Of a DNA stretch of 64,000 bases, positions 11,317 to 20,542 are shown in pieces. Position numbers and translations under genes: made by a program. Within the stretch, counting starts at the first letter, position 1. Every line of letters starts with the position of its first letter. This stretch comes from Rhodococcus triatomae BKS 15-14. GTDB lineage: Bacteria > Actinomycetota > Actinomycetes > Mycobacteriales > Mycobacteriaceae. The notes under the pieces were generated by a model. That model was not told the origin of the DNA and ran no database searches. It saw only the letters and a list, made by a program, of their open reading frames with translations. The DNA is taken from assembly GCA_000341795.1 (NCBI GenBank), contig AODO01000018.1, forward strand, positions 62,001 through 126,000. The letters run 5' to 3'.

Positions 11317-11390
11317 GGTGTCCAGCGTGCACTACGACGCGGGTATTTGGTAGCTGGGACGCGGACCGAACCCCACCGCGACGGTCCCCG

Positions 11391-11396
11391 TACCCT
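11391..11396 (+). promoter_or_regulatory. Probable leaderless promoter -10 for ispH
   Basis: TACCCT fits the actinobacterial TANNNT -10 pattern and ends six bases before the ispH ATG, so transcription would start at or next to the start codon. A GGAG in the gap is too close to the ATG for a normal ribosome site. Confidence 0.4.
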
Positions 11397-11402
11397 GGAG
11401 CC

Positions 11403-12410
11403 ATGACTTCCGCTGTGCCCCTCAATCTGGGAATCACCGGCTCCGGCGCGTCCGAGGCCACCGGGAAGCGGGTTCTGCTCGCCGAGCCCCGCGGCTACTG
11501 CGCCGGCGTCGATCGCGCCGTCGAGACCGTCGAGCGTGCCCTCGAGAAGCACGGTGCACCGATCTACGTGCGCAAGGAGATCGTCCACAACCGCCACGTC
11601 GTCGACACCCTGTCGGAGCGCGGCGTCGTGTTCGTCGACGAGACGGACGAGGTGCCGGAGGGATCGGTGCTGGTGTTCTCCGCGCACGGGGTGTCGCCCG
11701 CGGTGCACGAGGCTGCCGCCGTGCGGAGCCTGCACACCATCGACGCGACCTGCCCGCTGGTGACGAAGGTGCACCAGGAGGCGAAGCGGTTCGCGCGGGA
11801 CGACTTCGACATCCTCCTCATCGGCCACGAGGGCCACGAGGAGGTGGAGGGTACGGCCGGTGAGGCACCCGATCACGTGCAGCTCGTCGACGGCCCGGAG
11901 TCGGTCGACGCGGTGACCGTCCGCGACGAGAACAAGGTGATCTGGCTGTCCCAGACGACGCTGAGCGTCGACGAGACGATGGCCACCGTCGCTCGGCTGC
12001 GGGAGAAGTTCCCCAAACTGCAGGATCCGCCGAGCGACGACATCTGCTACGCGACGCAGAACCGTCAGGTCGCGGTGAAGGCGATGGCTCCGGAATGCGA
12101 TCTGGTGATCGTGGTCGGCTCACGGAACTCGTCGAACTCGGTCCGGCTGGTCGAGGTCGCGCTCGGCGCCGGAGCCACGGCGTCGCACCTGGTGGACTTC
12201 GCCCGCGAGATCGATCCGACGTGGTTGGACGGTGTCCGGACGGTCGGTGTCACGTCCGGCGCGTCGGTGCCCGAGATCCTCGTTCGCGGTGTCCTCGATC
12301 TGCTCGCCGAGCACGACTTCGCGAACGTGCAGACCGTGACGACCGCAAACGAGACGCTGGTGTTCTCGCTGCCCCGCGAACTGCGCAAGCCGGCCGCCAC
12401 TCAGCGGTAG
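11403..12410 (+). CDS. ispH: 4-hydroxy-3-methylbut-2-enyl diphosphate reductase
   Basis: 335 residues. IspH (LytB) is the [4Fe-4S] enzyme that makes IPP and DMAPP in the last step of the MEP isoprenoid pathway. The three cluster cysteines are C33 (RGYCAGV), C117 (DATCP) and C215 (ICYATQ). The substrate-binding histidines lie in EIVHNRHVV and SAHGVSP, and GSRNSSNS is also conserved. It is divergent from the lipid-droplet gene and overlaps the end of the next, opposite gene by 10 bases, as lytB2 does in mycobacteria. Confidence 0.97.
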   Translation: MTSAVPLNLGITGSGASEATGKRVLLAEPRGYCAGVDRAVETVERALEKHGAPIYVRKEIVHNRHVVDTLSERGVVFVDETDEVPEGSVLVFSAHGVSPAVHEAAAVRSLHTIDATCPLVTKVHQEAKRFARDDFDILLIGHEGHEEVEGTAGEAPDHVQLVDGPESVDAVTVRDENKVIWLSQTTLSVDETMATVARLREKFPKLQDPPSDDICYATQNRQVAVKAMAPECDLVIVVGSRNSSNSVRLVEVALGAGATASHLVDFAREIDPTWLDGVRTVGVTSGASVPEILVRGVLDLLAEHDFANVQTVTTANETLVFSLPRELRKPAATQR

Positions 12411-13438
12411 CGGAAGGGCGGGTCCTGCTCGTCGCGGTCCCGGTAGCGCACCTGGGGAATCGGGTGCAGCGGGGTGTCGGGATCGCGGTGACGACCCTGC
12501 GACCGTCCCGTGCTCGTCCCGTCGGGGGTGCTCAGGTTCGGCCGTGCCCGGTGGGGCGCGGGTCCGGACGCCGAGCGGTCCTGCATGGACTCGTAGCGGG
12601 GTTGTTCACGACTCGGGGGCTCGTGCCTGGGCGGCTCGCGCCGCGGCGGTTCCGACGGCTGCGGACGAGCGGACCGCATGTCCACGTCCGGACGGGGCGA
12701 CCGGCCCAGGTGCTGCGGACGATCGAAGGTCTCGGTCTCCTCGTCGGGCGGCCCGCTGTACCGGGCGCGCGCCGGATACCGGCCGGTGGGGAAGCTGCCC
12801 GGGGCGTGCGCAGGCCGACCGGGAGGAACATCCGCGCGACGGGCCTGCTGTTCCGCGACCCGGGTCTCCGGAGGATCGGTGTCGGCGACGGGGACGCTGG
12901 TTGCCGCGTCGTCGCGAACCGATCGTGCCGCCTCGTCCCGGCGCGACTGTGCGGCGGCCGCGCGTCGGGCCGGTGCCGACTTCCGGTTCTGACGGGCGAC
13001 GGCCCCCGCCTGCCTCCGGATGTACATCCGCGCGCCACCGATCACGACGACGGTGGCTGTGGTCAGGGCCATCAACGGGAATCGGTTGACCAGCGGGAGC
13101 GCGACGTTGAACGCGAGGTCCTTGAGGCCGGCACCGCCGGGGGTGAAGAACTGATAGGCCAGCGGGACGGACACGACGAGCAGCAGCGGCGGCTGGACCA
13201 TCGCGGTGAACAGGCCCCGGTTGCGGACGGCGAGGACGGCGGCGAGGCAGCCGAGGAAGTAGAAGACCGAGAATGCGGAGGTCAGTTCGGTGCCGCGGAC
13301 GGCGTCGACGAGGAACCCGAGGAACGTGGCCGCCACCGCGATCGCGACGGCGCCCCAGGCCGGCACACCCGGGATCGTGGGGAGTGCTGACCTTCGTGCG
13401 AGCGGCACCCCGGATCGAGCGCGTTGGGTTCCAGACAC
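12401..13438 (-). CDS. DUF6542 membrane protein with long disordered tail
   Basis: 345 residues. Four hydrophobic segments occupy about residues 25-145 ([61 protein letters not shown]). About 190 residues of Arg/Pro/Asp-rich low-complexity sequence, likely cytoplasmic, follow. It is in the Rv1111c position and of that family. The function is unknown; possible cell division or envelope roles are only inference. The tail makes the 3' end a rich source of spurious overlapping reading frames. Confidence 0.8.
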   Translation of the reverse strand: MSGTQRARSGVPLARRSALPTIPGVPAWGAVAIAVAATFLGFLVDAVRGTELTSAFSVFYFLGCLAAVLAVRNRGLFTAMVQPPLLLVVSVPLAYQFFTPGGAGLKDLAFNVALPLVNRFPLMALTTATVVVIGGARMYIRRQAGAVARQNRKSAPARRAAAAQSRRDEAARSVRDDAATSVPVADTDPPETRVAEQQARRADVPPGRPAHAPGSFPTGRYPARARYSGPPDEETETFDRPQHLGRSPRPDVDMRSARPQPSEPPRREPPRHEPPSREQPRYESMQDRSASGPAPHRARPNLSTPDGTSTGRSQGRHRDPDTPLHPIPQVRYRDRDEQDPPFRYR

Positions 13439-13565
13439 GCCTAGACATTAGCGGCTCGGGTCCCGGATCCCGCGCTGGCGGGACCGTTTGTGGGATCGAT
13501 CTCGCGGAATGCCCGGCCGTCGGTGTGTCGCCGCAGGGGCGCGCGGCACTGTCGGTGTCCTCGTC

Positions 13566-13571
13566 TACGGT
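13566..13571 (+). promoter_or_regulatory. Probable leaderless promoter -10 for sbcD
   Basis: TACGGT (TANNNT) ends seven bases before the sbcD ATG and no ribosome site is visible, so the mRNA is probably leaderless. Confidence 0.4.
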
Positions 13572-13578
13572 CGCCCCT

Positions 13579-14760
13579 ATGCGAATCCTGCACACCTCCG
13601 ACTGGCACGTGGGGCGCACCTTCCACGGTGTCGATCTGCTGGCCGATCAGGCCGCGGCACTGGCGGCGGTGGCGCGGCTGGTGGCGGACGAGGGTGTCGA
13701 CGTCGTCGTCGTTCCGGGGGATGTGTACGACCGCGCGGTTCCCTCCGCCGACGCCGTGACCGTGTGCAATCGGGCGTTCGAGGCGATCCGTGACGCCGGA
13801 GCGGTGATCGTTGCCACATCGGGAAATCACGACTCGCCCGCCCGGCTCGGGGCGGGCGCCGCCTTCGCGGCGGCCGGAGGCCTGCATCTGATGACCCGCG
13901 TCTCGGAGGTGGCGTCTCCGGTGGTGCTGTCGGACGCGTACGGTCCCGTCGCGTTCTACGGCATTCCCTATCTGGAGCCGGAGACCACGCGTGCCGAGTT
14001 GGGGGTGCCGTCGGCTCGGACGCACGCCGACATCCTCGACGCTGCGATGGCGCGTGTCCGGGCGGATCTGTCCGAACGCACGTCGGAGGACGCCGCGGTG
14101 CGGTCGGTCGTCCTCGCGCACGCCTTCGTGGTCGGAGCCGAGGCGACGGGATCCGAGCGGTCGATCTCGGTCGGCGGTGTCGAGACGGTGTCGGCATCGG
14201 CATTCGACGGCGTCGACTACGTGGCGCTCGGTCACCTCCATTCACCCCAGGCGCTGACCGACCGGGTCCGCTACTCCGGTTCGCCCCTGCCGTACTCGTT
14301 CGGCGAGCGGACCCATCGCAAGGCGGTGTGGATCGTGGACCTCGACGCGGACGGTCTGGCCGACGTCACCCGTCACGACCTCCCACTCGTACGTGGACTC
14401 AGTCAGCTCACCGGAACGGTCGACGATCTGCTCGGCGACGACGCCTTCGACGCCTCGGTCGACGACTACGTGTCCGCGGTGCTCACCGATCCCGTTCGGC
14501 CTGTCGACGCCATGCGGAAACTGCGGCAGCGGTTCCCTCATCTCGTTCACCTGGAATGGGTGCGCCCGCAGGGAGACACGGACCTGAAGTACCGCGACAA
14601 GGTTCGGGGCAGGACGGACCGGGAGATCGTCACGAGCTTCCTGACGGACGTACGGGCCGAACCCACCGCCGGAGAGCTGCGCTGGGTGGAGCAGGCATTG
14701 GGGGTCGCGGCGCGGGAGTCCGACGGCGGCACGGTCGACGCCGGGGAGGCCGTGGCGTGA
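13579..14760 (+). CDS. sbcD: Exonuclease subunit SbcD (Mre11-like)
   Basis: 393 residues with the calcineurin-type phosphoesterase motifs of Mre11: DWHVG (8-12), GDVYD (47-51), GNHDSP (82-87) and GHLHSPQ (about 219). With SbcC it forms the ATP-driven nuclease that opens DNA hairpins and processes double-strand ends. The ATG at 13579 is preferred because it begins MRILHTSDWHVG, the canonical N-terminus. It overlaps sbcC by four bases (GTGA), so the two subunits are coupled. Confidence 0.96.
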   Translation: MRILHTSDWHVGRTFHGVDLLADQAAALAAVARLVADEGVDVVVVPGDVYDRAVPSADAVTVCNRAFEAIRDAGAVIVATSGNHDSPARLGAGAAFAAAGGLHLMTRVSEVASPVVLSDAYGPVAFYGIPYLEPETTRAELGVPSARTHADILDAAMARVRADLSERTSEDAAVRSVVLAHAFVVGAEATGSERSISVGGVETVSASAFDGVDYVALGHLHSPQALTDRVRYSGSPLPYSFGERTHRKAVWIVDLDADGLADVTRHDLPLVRGLSQLTGTVDDLLGDDAFDASVDDYVSAVLTDPVRPVDAMRKLRQRFPHLVHLEWVRPQGDTDLKYRDKVRGRTDREIVTSFLTDVRAEPTAGELRWVEQALGVAARESDGGTVDAGEAVA

Positions 14761-17738
14761 GGCTGCACCGCCTGGAGGTCACGGCGTTCGGGCCGTTCGG
14801 CGGCACGGTGACGGTCGACTTCGACGAGCTCGGTGCCGACGGTCTGTTCCTCCTGCACGGGCAGACGGGTGCAGGCAAGACCACCATTCTCGACGCGGTC
14901 GCGTTCGCCCTGTACGGCCGCGTCCCCGGTGCGCGGCAGGAGGGCAAGCGGCTGCTGTCCGATCACGCGGAGCCCGGCACGCCACCGAAGGTCGTGCTCG
15001 AGGCGACCATCGGCGGGAGGCCACTGCGGTTGACCCGCAGTCCCGAGTACCAGCGTCCCAAGCTGCGCGGCACCGGGACGACGAAGGAGAACGCCAAGGC
15101 GAGTCTCGAATGGCTGGACGGGGTGGGGCAGAACCTGAACCGGCTGGACGAGATCGGTGAGGCCGTGGGGCGTCTGCTCGGCATGAGCGCCGACCAGTTC
15201 TTCCAGGTCGTCCTGCTGCCCCAGGGAGACTTCGCCCGCTTCCTCCGGGCGGACACGGAGGAGCGTGGGCTGCTGCTCGAGCGGCTGTTCGACACCGGTC
15301 GGTTCGCGACGGTCGAGGAGTGGTTCGCAGCCAGGCGCAGGGCGGACGAGGCGACGATCTCCGGCAAGCGGGCCGCCGTGGACCGGGTGGCCGCGCAGGT
15401 GTCCGCGGCGGCGGGAATCGAGGCCGGCGCCGACGCCGACCCGGTCGAATGGTCGCGGCGGCTCGTCGAGGAGTCGAGGGAGGCCGCGGACGCGGCGGCT
15501 GCCGCACTGACGACCGCCAAGCAGGTCGCGTCGCGGGCGGAGGCGACGCTACGCGCGGCGCGGGAGACGAGGCAACTGCAGGACCGCGCCGCCCAGGCTC
15601 GTGTACGGCTCGCGGAGATCGACCAGGGTCGCGAGCAACGGGACGCCCTCGCGGCCGAGCGTGACCGCGCCGTGCGTGCGGTCGTGGTCGCCGCCGCGGA
15701 CGGCGCAGCGGAGCGCGCGCGGGGGACACTCCGACGCGAGCTCGCCCGCGTCGACGAGCTCACCGAGATCGTCGGGCGCGAGCACGAGGGTGCCGTTCTG
15801 CTGCAGCGCATCTCGTGGCCCGACACGGCGAACGACGCCGTCACGCTCGCCGACGCGGTGCGTGGCTGGGGTGCCGACGTCGCCCGGCTCGACGAGCTCA
15901 TCGGCCGGGATGCGACGCGTCGTCAGGCCCACGCCGACCTCGACGCGGCCCGCGTCAGGCACGCCGAACTCGCGGACGCGGATCGGGCGGTGAGCGACCG
16001 GCGACGCCGACTGCCGGGCGAGATCGAGCAGTGCGAGATCCGCCTGAGCGGCCTCCGGGAGCTCGCGGCCATGGTCGCGCACCGCGCAGACCAGCTCGAT
16101 GCTGCACGCGAGAAGGTCGCGGCGGCAGAAGAACTCGGCCGGGTGCGTGCGCTGCACACCGCCGCGTCGGAGCGGAACGAACAGGCGCGTGGAGCGCACC
16201 TCGACGCGCGCGAGTTGCTGGCGGACCTGCGGGAGCGACGGATCGCCGGGATGGCGGCGGAACTTGCGGCCGGTCTCGGCGACGGCGACCACTGTCCGGT
16301 GTGCGGGTCCGTGGACCATCCCGCGCGCGCGAAGCCCGCGGACGGCGCTGTCACGAAGGCGGACGAGGACGCGGCACGGACGGCCGAGCAGGCACGCGCC
16401 CGTGACGCCGAGGTCGCGGCGGCGGCACTCACCGAGTTGGAGCAGCGGGTACGGGAGCTCTCCGTGAAGGTCGGTGACGGGGACACCGGCAGCCTCGCCG
16501 CCGCGCTGCGCGCCGCCGAACGGGCCCATGACGAGGCGCGTGCCGCTGCCGCGTCGGAACCCGCTGTGGCGCAGTCGTTGTCGTCGTTGCGAGCGGAGGC
16601 TGAGGCGCTCGCGGGTCGTGCGCAGGAACTGTCGGCCGAACTCGCCGCCCTCGGCCAGCGCATCGCCGGTGACGCCGAGCGGCTCGCGGACCTGGACCGC
16701 GAGATCGAACTGGCCGTCGGGCCCGAGGTCGACCTGCGTGCGCGCCGCGACCGGATCGAAGCACTCGCCGCGGCGGCGAACGCGCTGCGTGACCAGCGAG
16801 CGTCCGCGTCACGGGCCGCCACCGCCGCCGCCGACGCCGCTGCGCACGCCGAGTCCGCGGCTGCGGACGCGGGATTCGCGGACCTCGACGATGCGCGCAC
16901 GGCGGTGCGGACGCAGGGACGTGTCGACGAGATCGACGCGGCGCTCACCGCGGCCCGGGAGGACCGCGTGCGTGCCGAGGCGGTACTGGCCGATCCTGCC
17001 GTGGTCGCTGCCGTGGCCGCCGACCCCGTCGACACCACCGTCGCGGAAGCGGAGCACGTGGCCGCCTCCACGGCCCGGGACGAGGCGATGCGGATCGCGA
17101 CCGCCGCGGACGATCGCGCCGCGAAGGTGGAGCACTATGCGGACGCCCTCCACGCCGAGGTGCAGGCGCTCGGTCCCGCGCTGCGCCGCTACGAGGAGCT
17201 GGCGGCGCTGGCCGAGGTCGTCGCCGGCCGCGGGCAGAACGCGCGGAAGATGTCGTTGCGGTCGTACGTCCTGGCGGCCAGGCTGGAGGAGGTCGCGCTG
17301 TCGGCGTCCGTCAGGTTGCGCCGGATGTCCGGTGGCCGTTACGAATTCGTTCACGAGGACGGCGCCGGCCCGCGCGGGAAGCGTGGTGGGCTCGGGCTCG
17401 ACATCCGGGACGACTACACCGGTGTCGTGCGGTCCGCCAAGACTCTGTCCGGCGGGGAGTCGTTCCTGGCGTCGCTGGCGTTGGCGCTGGGTCTCGCCGA
17501 CGTCGTCGCCGCCGAGTCCGGTGGGCTGGTTCTCGACACGATGTTCATCGACGAGGGCTTCGGCACGCTCGACGCGGACACCCTCGAGGCGGTGATGGGC
17601 GTCCTCGACGAGCTCCGCGAGGGCGGGCGCGTTGTCGGGATCGTCAGCCACGTCGACGAGATGCGGCAGCGTATCCCGAGCCGGCTCCACGTCCTGCGCG
17701 GCAGGGAGGGCTCGACACTCGAGGTCATGGCCGGGTGA
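14757..17738 (+). CDS. sbcC: Exonuclease subunit SbcC (Rad50-like ATPase)
   Basis: 993 residues in the Rad50/SMC plan. Walker A GQTGAGKTT is at 35-43. Two long Ala/Arg/Glu-rich coiled coils flank a zinc hook CPVCG at about 513-517. The ABC signature LSGGES lies near 897 and Walker B LDTMFIDEGFG near 926. It partners SbcD in DNA-end processing. The GTG start begins VRLHRLEVTAFGPF, the usual N-terminus. A fragment resembling an oxidase C-terminus follows directly. Confidence 0.95.
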   Translation: MRLHRLEVTAFGPFGGTVTVDFDELGADGLFLLHGQTGAGKTTILDAVAFALYGRVPGARQEGKRLLSDHAEPGTPPKVVLEATIGGRPLRLTRSPEYQRPKLRGTGTTKENAKASLEWLDGVGQNLNRLDEIGEAVGRLLGMSADQFFQVVLLPQGDFARFLRADTEERGLLLERLFDTGRFATVEEWFAARRRADEATISGKRAAVDRVAAQVSAAAGIEAGADADPVEWSRRLVEESREAADAAAAALTTAKQVASRAEATLRAARETRQLQDRAAQARVRLAEIDQGREQRDALAAERDRAVRAVVVAAADGAAERARGTLRRELARVDELTEIVGREHEGAVLLQRISWPDTANDAVTLADAVRGWGADVARLDELIGRDATRRQAHADLDAARVRHAELADADRAVSDRRRRLPGEIEQCEIRLSGLRELAAMVAHRADQLDAAREKVAAAEELGRVRALHTAASERNEQARGAHLDARELLADLRERRIAGMAAELAAGLGDGDHCPVCGSVDHPARAKPADGAVTKADEDAARTAEQARARDAEVAAAALTELEQRVRELSVKVGDGDTGSLAAALRAAERAHDEARAAAASEPAVAQSLSSLRAEAEALAGRAQELSAELAALGQRIAGDAERLADLDREIELAVGPEVDLRARRDRIEALAAAANALRDQRASASRAATAAADAAAHAESAAADAGFADLDDARTAVRTQGRVDEIDAALTAAREDRVRAEAVLADPAVVAAVAADPVDTTVAEAEHVAASTARDEAMRIATAADDRAAKVEHYADALHAEVQALGPALRRYEELAALAEVVAGRGQNARKMSLRSYVLAARLEEVALSASVRLRRMSGGRYEFVHEDGAGPRGKRGGLGLDIRDDYTGVVRSAKTLSGGESFLASLALALGLADVVAAESGGLVLDTMFIDEGFGTLDADTLEAVMGVLDELREGGRVVGIVSHVDEMRQRIPSRLHVLRGREGSTLEVMAG

Positions 17739-17830
17739 ACGGCGACGTCGGCCTCGGCGTCCGGCGTGCGCTCGAGACGGTGTTCGATCCGGCGCGAATC
17801 CTCGACCCCGGCAAAGCCATCCGACCGCCC
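17735..17830 (+). pseudogene. Remnant resembling the C-terminal tail of an FAD-linked oxidase
   Basis: Reading from the GTG that overlaps the sbcC stop gives GVRRALETVFDPARILDPGK followed by AIRPP, then drifts into another gene's shadow frame. The pattern of a helix followed by DPxxILDPGK is the typical last 25-30 residues of FAD-linked oxidases (glycolate oxidase and alkyl-DHAP-synthase families). Nothing upstream in this frame continues the protein because sbcC occupies the DNA. I read it as the end of a lost gene. It might instead be a short gene of chance similarity. Confidence 0.45.
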
Positions 17831-17846
17831 ACCGACAGGACCTCCG

Positions 17847-18701
17847 ATGACACTCGTATCCGCGCCCGAACTCGTGGACCTGCTCGACTCCGACCGCCGC
17901 GTCGTCGTGCTCGACGTCCGATGGTCCCTCGCCGAACCCGATGGTCGTGCCGCGTTCGCGGCCGGGCATGTTCCCGGCGCCGTGTACGTGGATCTCGAGT
18001 CCGAGTTGAGTGACCACGGCGTGTCCGGGCGCGGACGGCATCCGCTGCCCGGCGGCGCCGACCTCCAGGCCGCGGTGCGGCGCTGGGGAATGAACGACGG
18101 CGACACCGTCGTCGTGTACGACGACTGGAACCGCGCAGGTTCCGCGCGGGCCTGGTGGGTGCTGCGGGCGGCGGGACTGGGCGATGTCCGGATCCTCGAC
18201 GGCGGCTGGCCGGCCTGGCTCGCCGCGGACGGCGGAACGGAGATCGGCGAGACCGCCGCGGTGGCCGAGGGCACGGCGACGGTCCGGTTCGACGACCTGC
18301 ATGCCGGCGCGCTGCCGACGCTCACCGCCGACGCGGCGGCGGCGCTGGCGCGCGACGGTGTGCTCCTCGATGCGCGGGCTCCCGAACGGTTCCGCGGTGA
18401 GGTCGAGCCGGTGGACGCCGTCGCCGGCCACATTCCGGGCGCCGTCAACCTGCCCTCCGTCACCGTCCTGCGCGCGGACGGGACGTTCGCGGACACCACG
18501 CAGCTGAAGGCACTGTTCGCCGAGGCCGGTGTGGACGGCGCCGCGACGGTCGGCGCCTACTGCGGTTCCGGTGTCACCGCGTCGGTCGTCGCCGTCGCGG
18601 CGGCACAGGCGGGCGTGAACCTCGCCGTGTTCCCGGGGTCGTGGTCGCAGTGGTCCTCGGACCCGTCGAATCCGGTCGAGACGGGCGACGGATCCGACTG
18701 A
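17847..18701 (+). CDS. sseA: Thiosulfate/3-mercaptopyruvate sulfurtransferase
   Basis: 284 residues in two rhodanese domains (about 1-140 and 155-280). The second holds the active-site Cys at about residue 239 in YCGSGVTA. The CGSGVTA loop is typical of 3-mercaptopyruvate sulfurtransferases rather than thiosulfate rhodaneses, so sulfur transfer from 3-mercaptopyruvate is the more likely reaction. It starts at ATG 17847 (MTLVSAPELVDLLDS). It lies downstream of sbcDC and the oxidase-like remnant, with no clear functional link. Confidence 0.88.
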   Translation: MTLVSAPELVDLLDSDRRVVVLDVRWSLAEPDGRAAFAAGHVPGAVYVDLESELSDHGVSGRGRHPLPGGADLQAAVRRWGMNDGDTVVVYDDWNRAGSARAWWVLRAAGLGDVRILDGGWPAWLAADGGTEIGETAAVAEGTATVRFDDLHAGALPTLTADAAAALARDGVLLDARAPERFRGEVEPVDAVAGHIPGAVNLPSVTVLRADGTFADTTQLKALFAEAGVDGAATVGAYCGSGVTASVVAVAAAQAGVNLAVFPGSWSQWSSDPSNPVETGDGSD

Positions 18702-18770
18702 CGGGATCGGCACGCCTGCAGACGGCTTGTGCCGACGATGCCGCGCCGGACACCGGGCACGGCCGTGCGG

Positions 18771-20000
18771 TCAGGAGGTCTCCGGCTTCGGGTCGGTCGG
18801 CCGGGTGTCGACTGCAGCGGTCCCCGGGGGTGTCGGCGCGTCCGGTGTCGGCACGGTCGGTGACGGCCCGTCGGAGTTCTCCGATCGCGGTTCCTCGAGC
18901 TGTCTGTCGATCTGCTCACCCACGTAGCGGATCACCACCGCGGCACACGCGGCGACGGGGACCGCCAGGAAGGCGCCCACGATGCCGAACAGTGAGCTGC
19001 CTGCGGTGACGGCGAGGAGGACGACGGCGGCGTGCAACTTCATCGATCGTGACTGCAGAACCGGCTGCAGGACATTGCCTTCGAGCTGCTGAACCGCGAG
19101 CACGATGATGAGGATGATCAGGGCCGTCGTCCAGCCCTTCGTCACCAGCGCGACGAGCACGGCGAGCGCGCCCGCGACGAAGGCACCGACGATGGGGATG
19201 AAGCCGCCCAGGAAGGTGAGCACGGCGAGTACCGGGGCCAGGGGAACACCGAGGATCACCAGGCCGAGTCCGATGAAGAACGCGTCCACGAAGCTGACGA
19301 GTGCCTGGGTTCGAATGAATCCGCCGAGCGTGTCCCACACCCGGAGCGAGACGGCCTCGAAGTGACGGCCGGCGCGGCCGCCGCTGACCGAGTGCAGCCA
19401 CGGCATGAAACGGGGGCCGTCCTTGATGAAGAAGAACGCGAGGACGAGCACCAGGAACGTCGCGATGAGCATCGAACCGGCCGCGCTGACGCCGGAGAAC
19501 ACGCCGGTCGCGATCGACTGCGCGCTGGACTGCAGCTTCGACGTGATCGCGTTGACCGCGGAGTCGATCTGGTCGTCACGCAGGTTCACGGGCGGACCCT
19601 GCAACCAGTCCTGTACCTGGTGCAGGCCCTCGGTGGCCTTGTCGGCGATCTGCGGTGCCTGATCCACCACGGACGGGACGATCAGCGCGATGATCCCGGA
19701 GAGGACCGCGAAGAATCCGGCGATCGTGATTCCGGCCGCGGCGGCAGGGGGCACGCCACGCGTGGTCAGCGCGCGCGTCGGCGGCCACAGCACCGTCGAG
19801 ACGACGAGCGCGAGGAGGACCGGCAACACCACGACCCACAGTTCGCCGAGGATTTCCCACACCACCCAGGCGCCCGCGGCGATCGCGACCAGGCACAGCG
19901 ACCATTTCGCCAACCACAGGCCGCCGACTCCGATCACCTCTCCGCGGTCGGCGAATCGGCGGCGTCGTGTCGTTGGGGTGTTCGGTGGTGTTGCGGTCAC
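18771..20000 (-). CDS. AI-2E family (PerM-like) membrane transporter
   Basis: 409 residues with seven or eight hydrophobic segments between about 30 and 355 and a Pro/Thr/Asp-rich C-terminal tail. The family hallmarks are GGFIPIVGAFVAGALAVLVAL and a late QQLEGNVLQPVLQSRSMKLH. Despite the family name, members include transporters and Na+/H+ antiporters with varied substrates, so the substrate is unknown. GTG start at 20000 with GGAAGGGA upstream. M. tuberculosis has a related gene (Rv1101c) in the equivalent neighbourhood. Confidence 0.85.
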   Translation of the reverse strand: MTATPPNTPTTRRRRFADRGEVIGVGGLWLAKWSLCLVAIAAGAWVVWEILGELWVVVLPVLLALVVSTVLWPPTRALTTRGVPPAAAAGITIAGFFAVLSGIIALIVPSVVDQAPQIADKATEGLHQVQDWLQGPPVNLRDDQIDSAVNAITSKLQSSAQSIATGVFSGVSAAGSMLIATFLVLVLAFFFIKDGPRFMPWLHSVSGGRAGRHFEAVSLRVWDTLGGFIRTQALVSFVDAFFIGLGLVILGVPLAPVLAVLTFLGGFIPIVGAFVAGALAVLVALVTKGWTTALIILIIVLAVQQLEGNVLQPVLQSRSMKLHAAVVLLAVTAGSSLFGIVGAFLAVPVAACAAVVIRYVGEQIDRQLEEPRSENSDGPSPTVPTPDAPTPPGTAAVDTRPTDPKPETS

Positions 20001-20038
20001 AGGCGGTCCCTTCCTGGCGTGGCACTCCGGAAGCGAAT

Positions 20039-20542
20039 CTACCGGGCGGAGTCCTCATGGGAGAGGAGCCAGCGTTTCACCGGCAAACCCCAGCGGAATC
20101 CGCCGAGTGCGCCGCCGATGCGAACGACCCGGTGGCAGGGCACGAAGAGGGCGGCCGCGTTGCGTGCGCAGGCCGACGCCGCGCCCCGAATCGCGGCGGG
20201 CCGTCCCGACAGTGAGGCGAACTCCGTGTAGGTGACGGGTTCGCCCGCCGGCACCTTCCGCAGCACCTCCCATGCGGTTTCGAGGAACGGTCCCGAATGC
20301 TGTTTCACGGGAATCGCGTCGATGGCCGCCAGGTCACCGGCGTGATAGTCGGTGATCGCTCGCGTGACGGCGCCCAGTTCGGTGCGAGCGTCGACGGTGG
20401 CCGGGCGGAGCGACGGATGGATCAGCGGTACCAGGGTGTCGGCGCCGGGTGTCCACCCGCTCGCGAGGACGGCACCGTCGGCGTCGACGACGACGCTGAA
20501 CGGGCCGAGAGGGGTGTCGACGGTGCAGGTGTGCGCGGTCAC
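20039..20542 (-). CDS. ogt: Methylated-DNA--[protein]-cysteine S-methyltransferase
   Basis: 167 residues. The suicide acceptor site PCHRV has its cysteine at about C136, preceded by the helix-turn-helix-like GRPAAIRGAASACARN. It removes alkyl groups from O6-guanine and O4-thymine. The GTG start at 20542 overlaps the TGA of the upstream ada-alkA fusion by four bases, so the two form an adaptive-response-type alkylation repair operon. Confidence 0.94.
   Translation of the reverse strand: MTAHTCTVDTPLGPFSVVVDADGAVLASGWTPGADTLVPLIHPSLRPATVDARTELGAVTRAITDYHAGDLAAIDAIPVKQHSGPFLETAWEVLRKVPAGEPVTYTEFASLSGRPAAIRGAASACARNAAALFVPCHRVVRIGGALGGFRWGLPVKRWLLSHEDSAR

Noticed and set aside
14328-14756. An in-frame extension of sbcC by over 140 codons upstream
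   Set aside because: It would overlap sbcD; the GTG at 14757 gives the canonical VRLHRLEVTAFGPF start and a four-base coupling overlap.
18707-18735. Short inverted repeat TCGGCAC/GTGCCGA between the sulfurtransferase and AI-2E genes
   Set aside because: Seven-bp stem with a 15-base loop is too weak to call a terminator.
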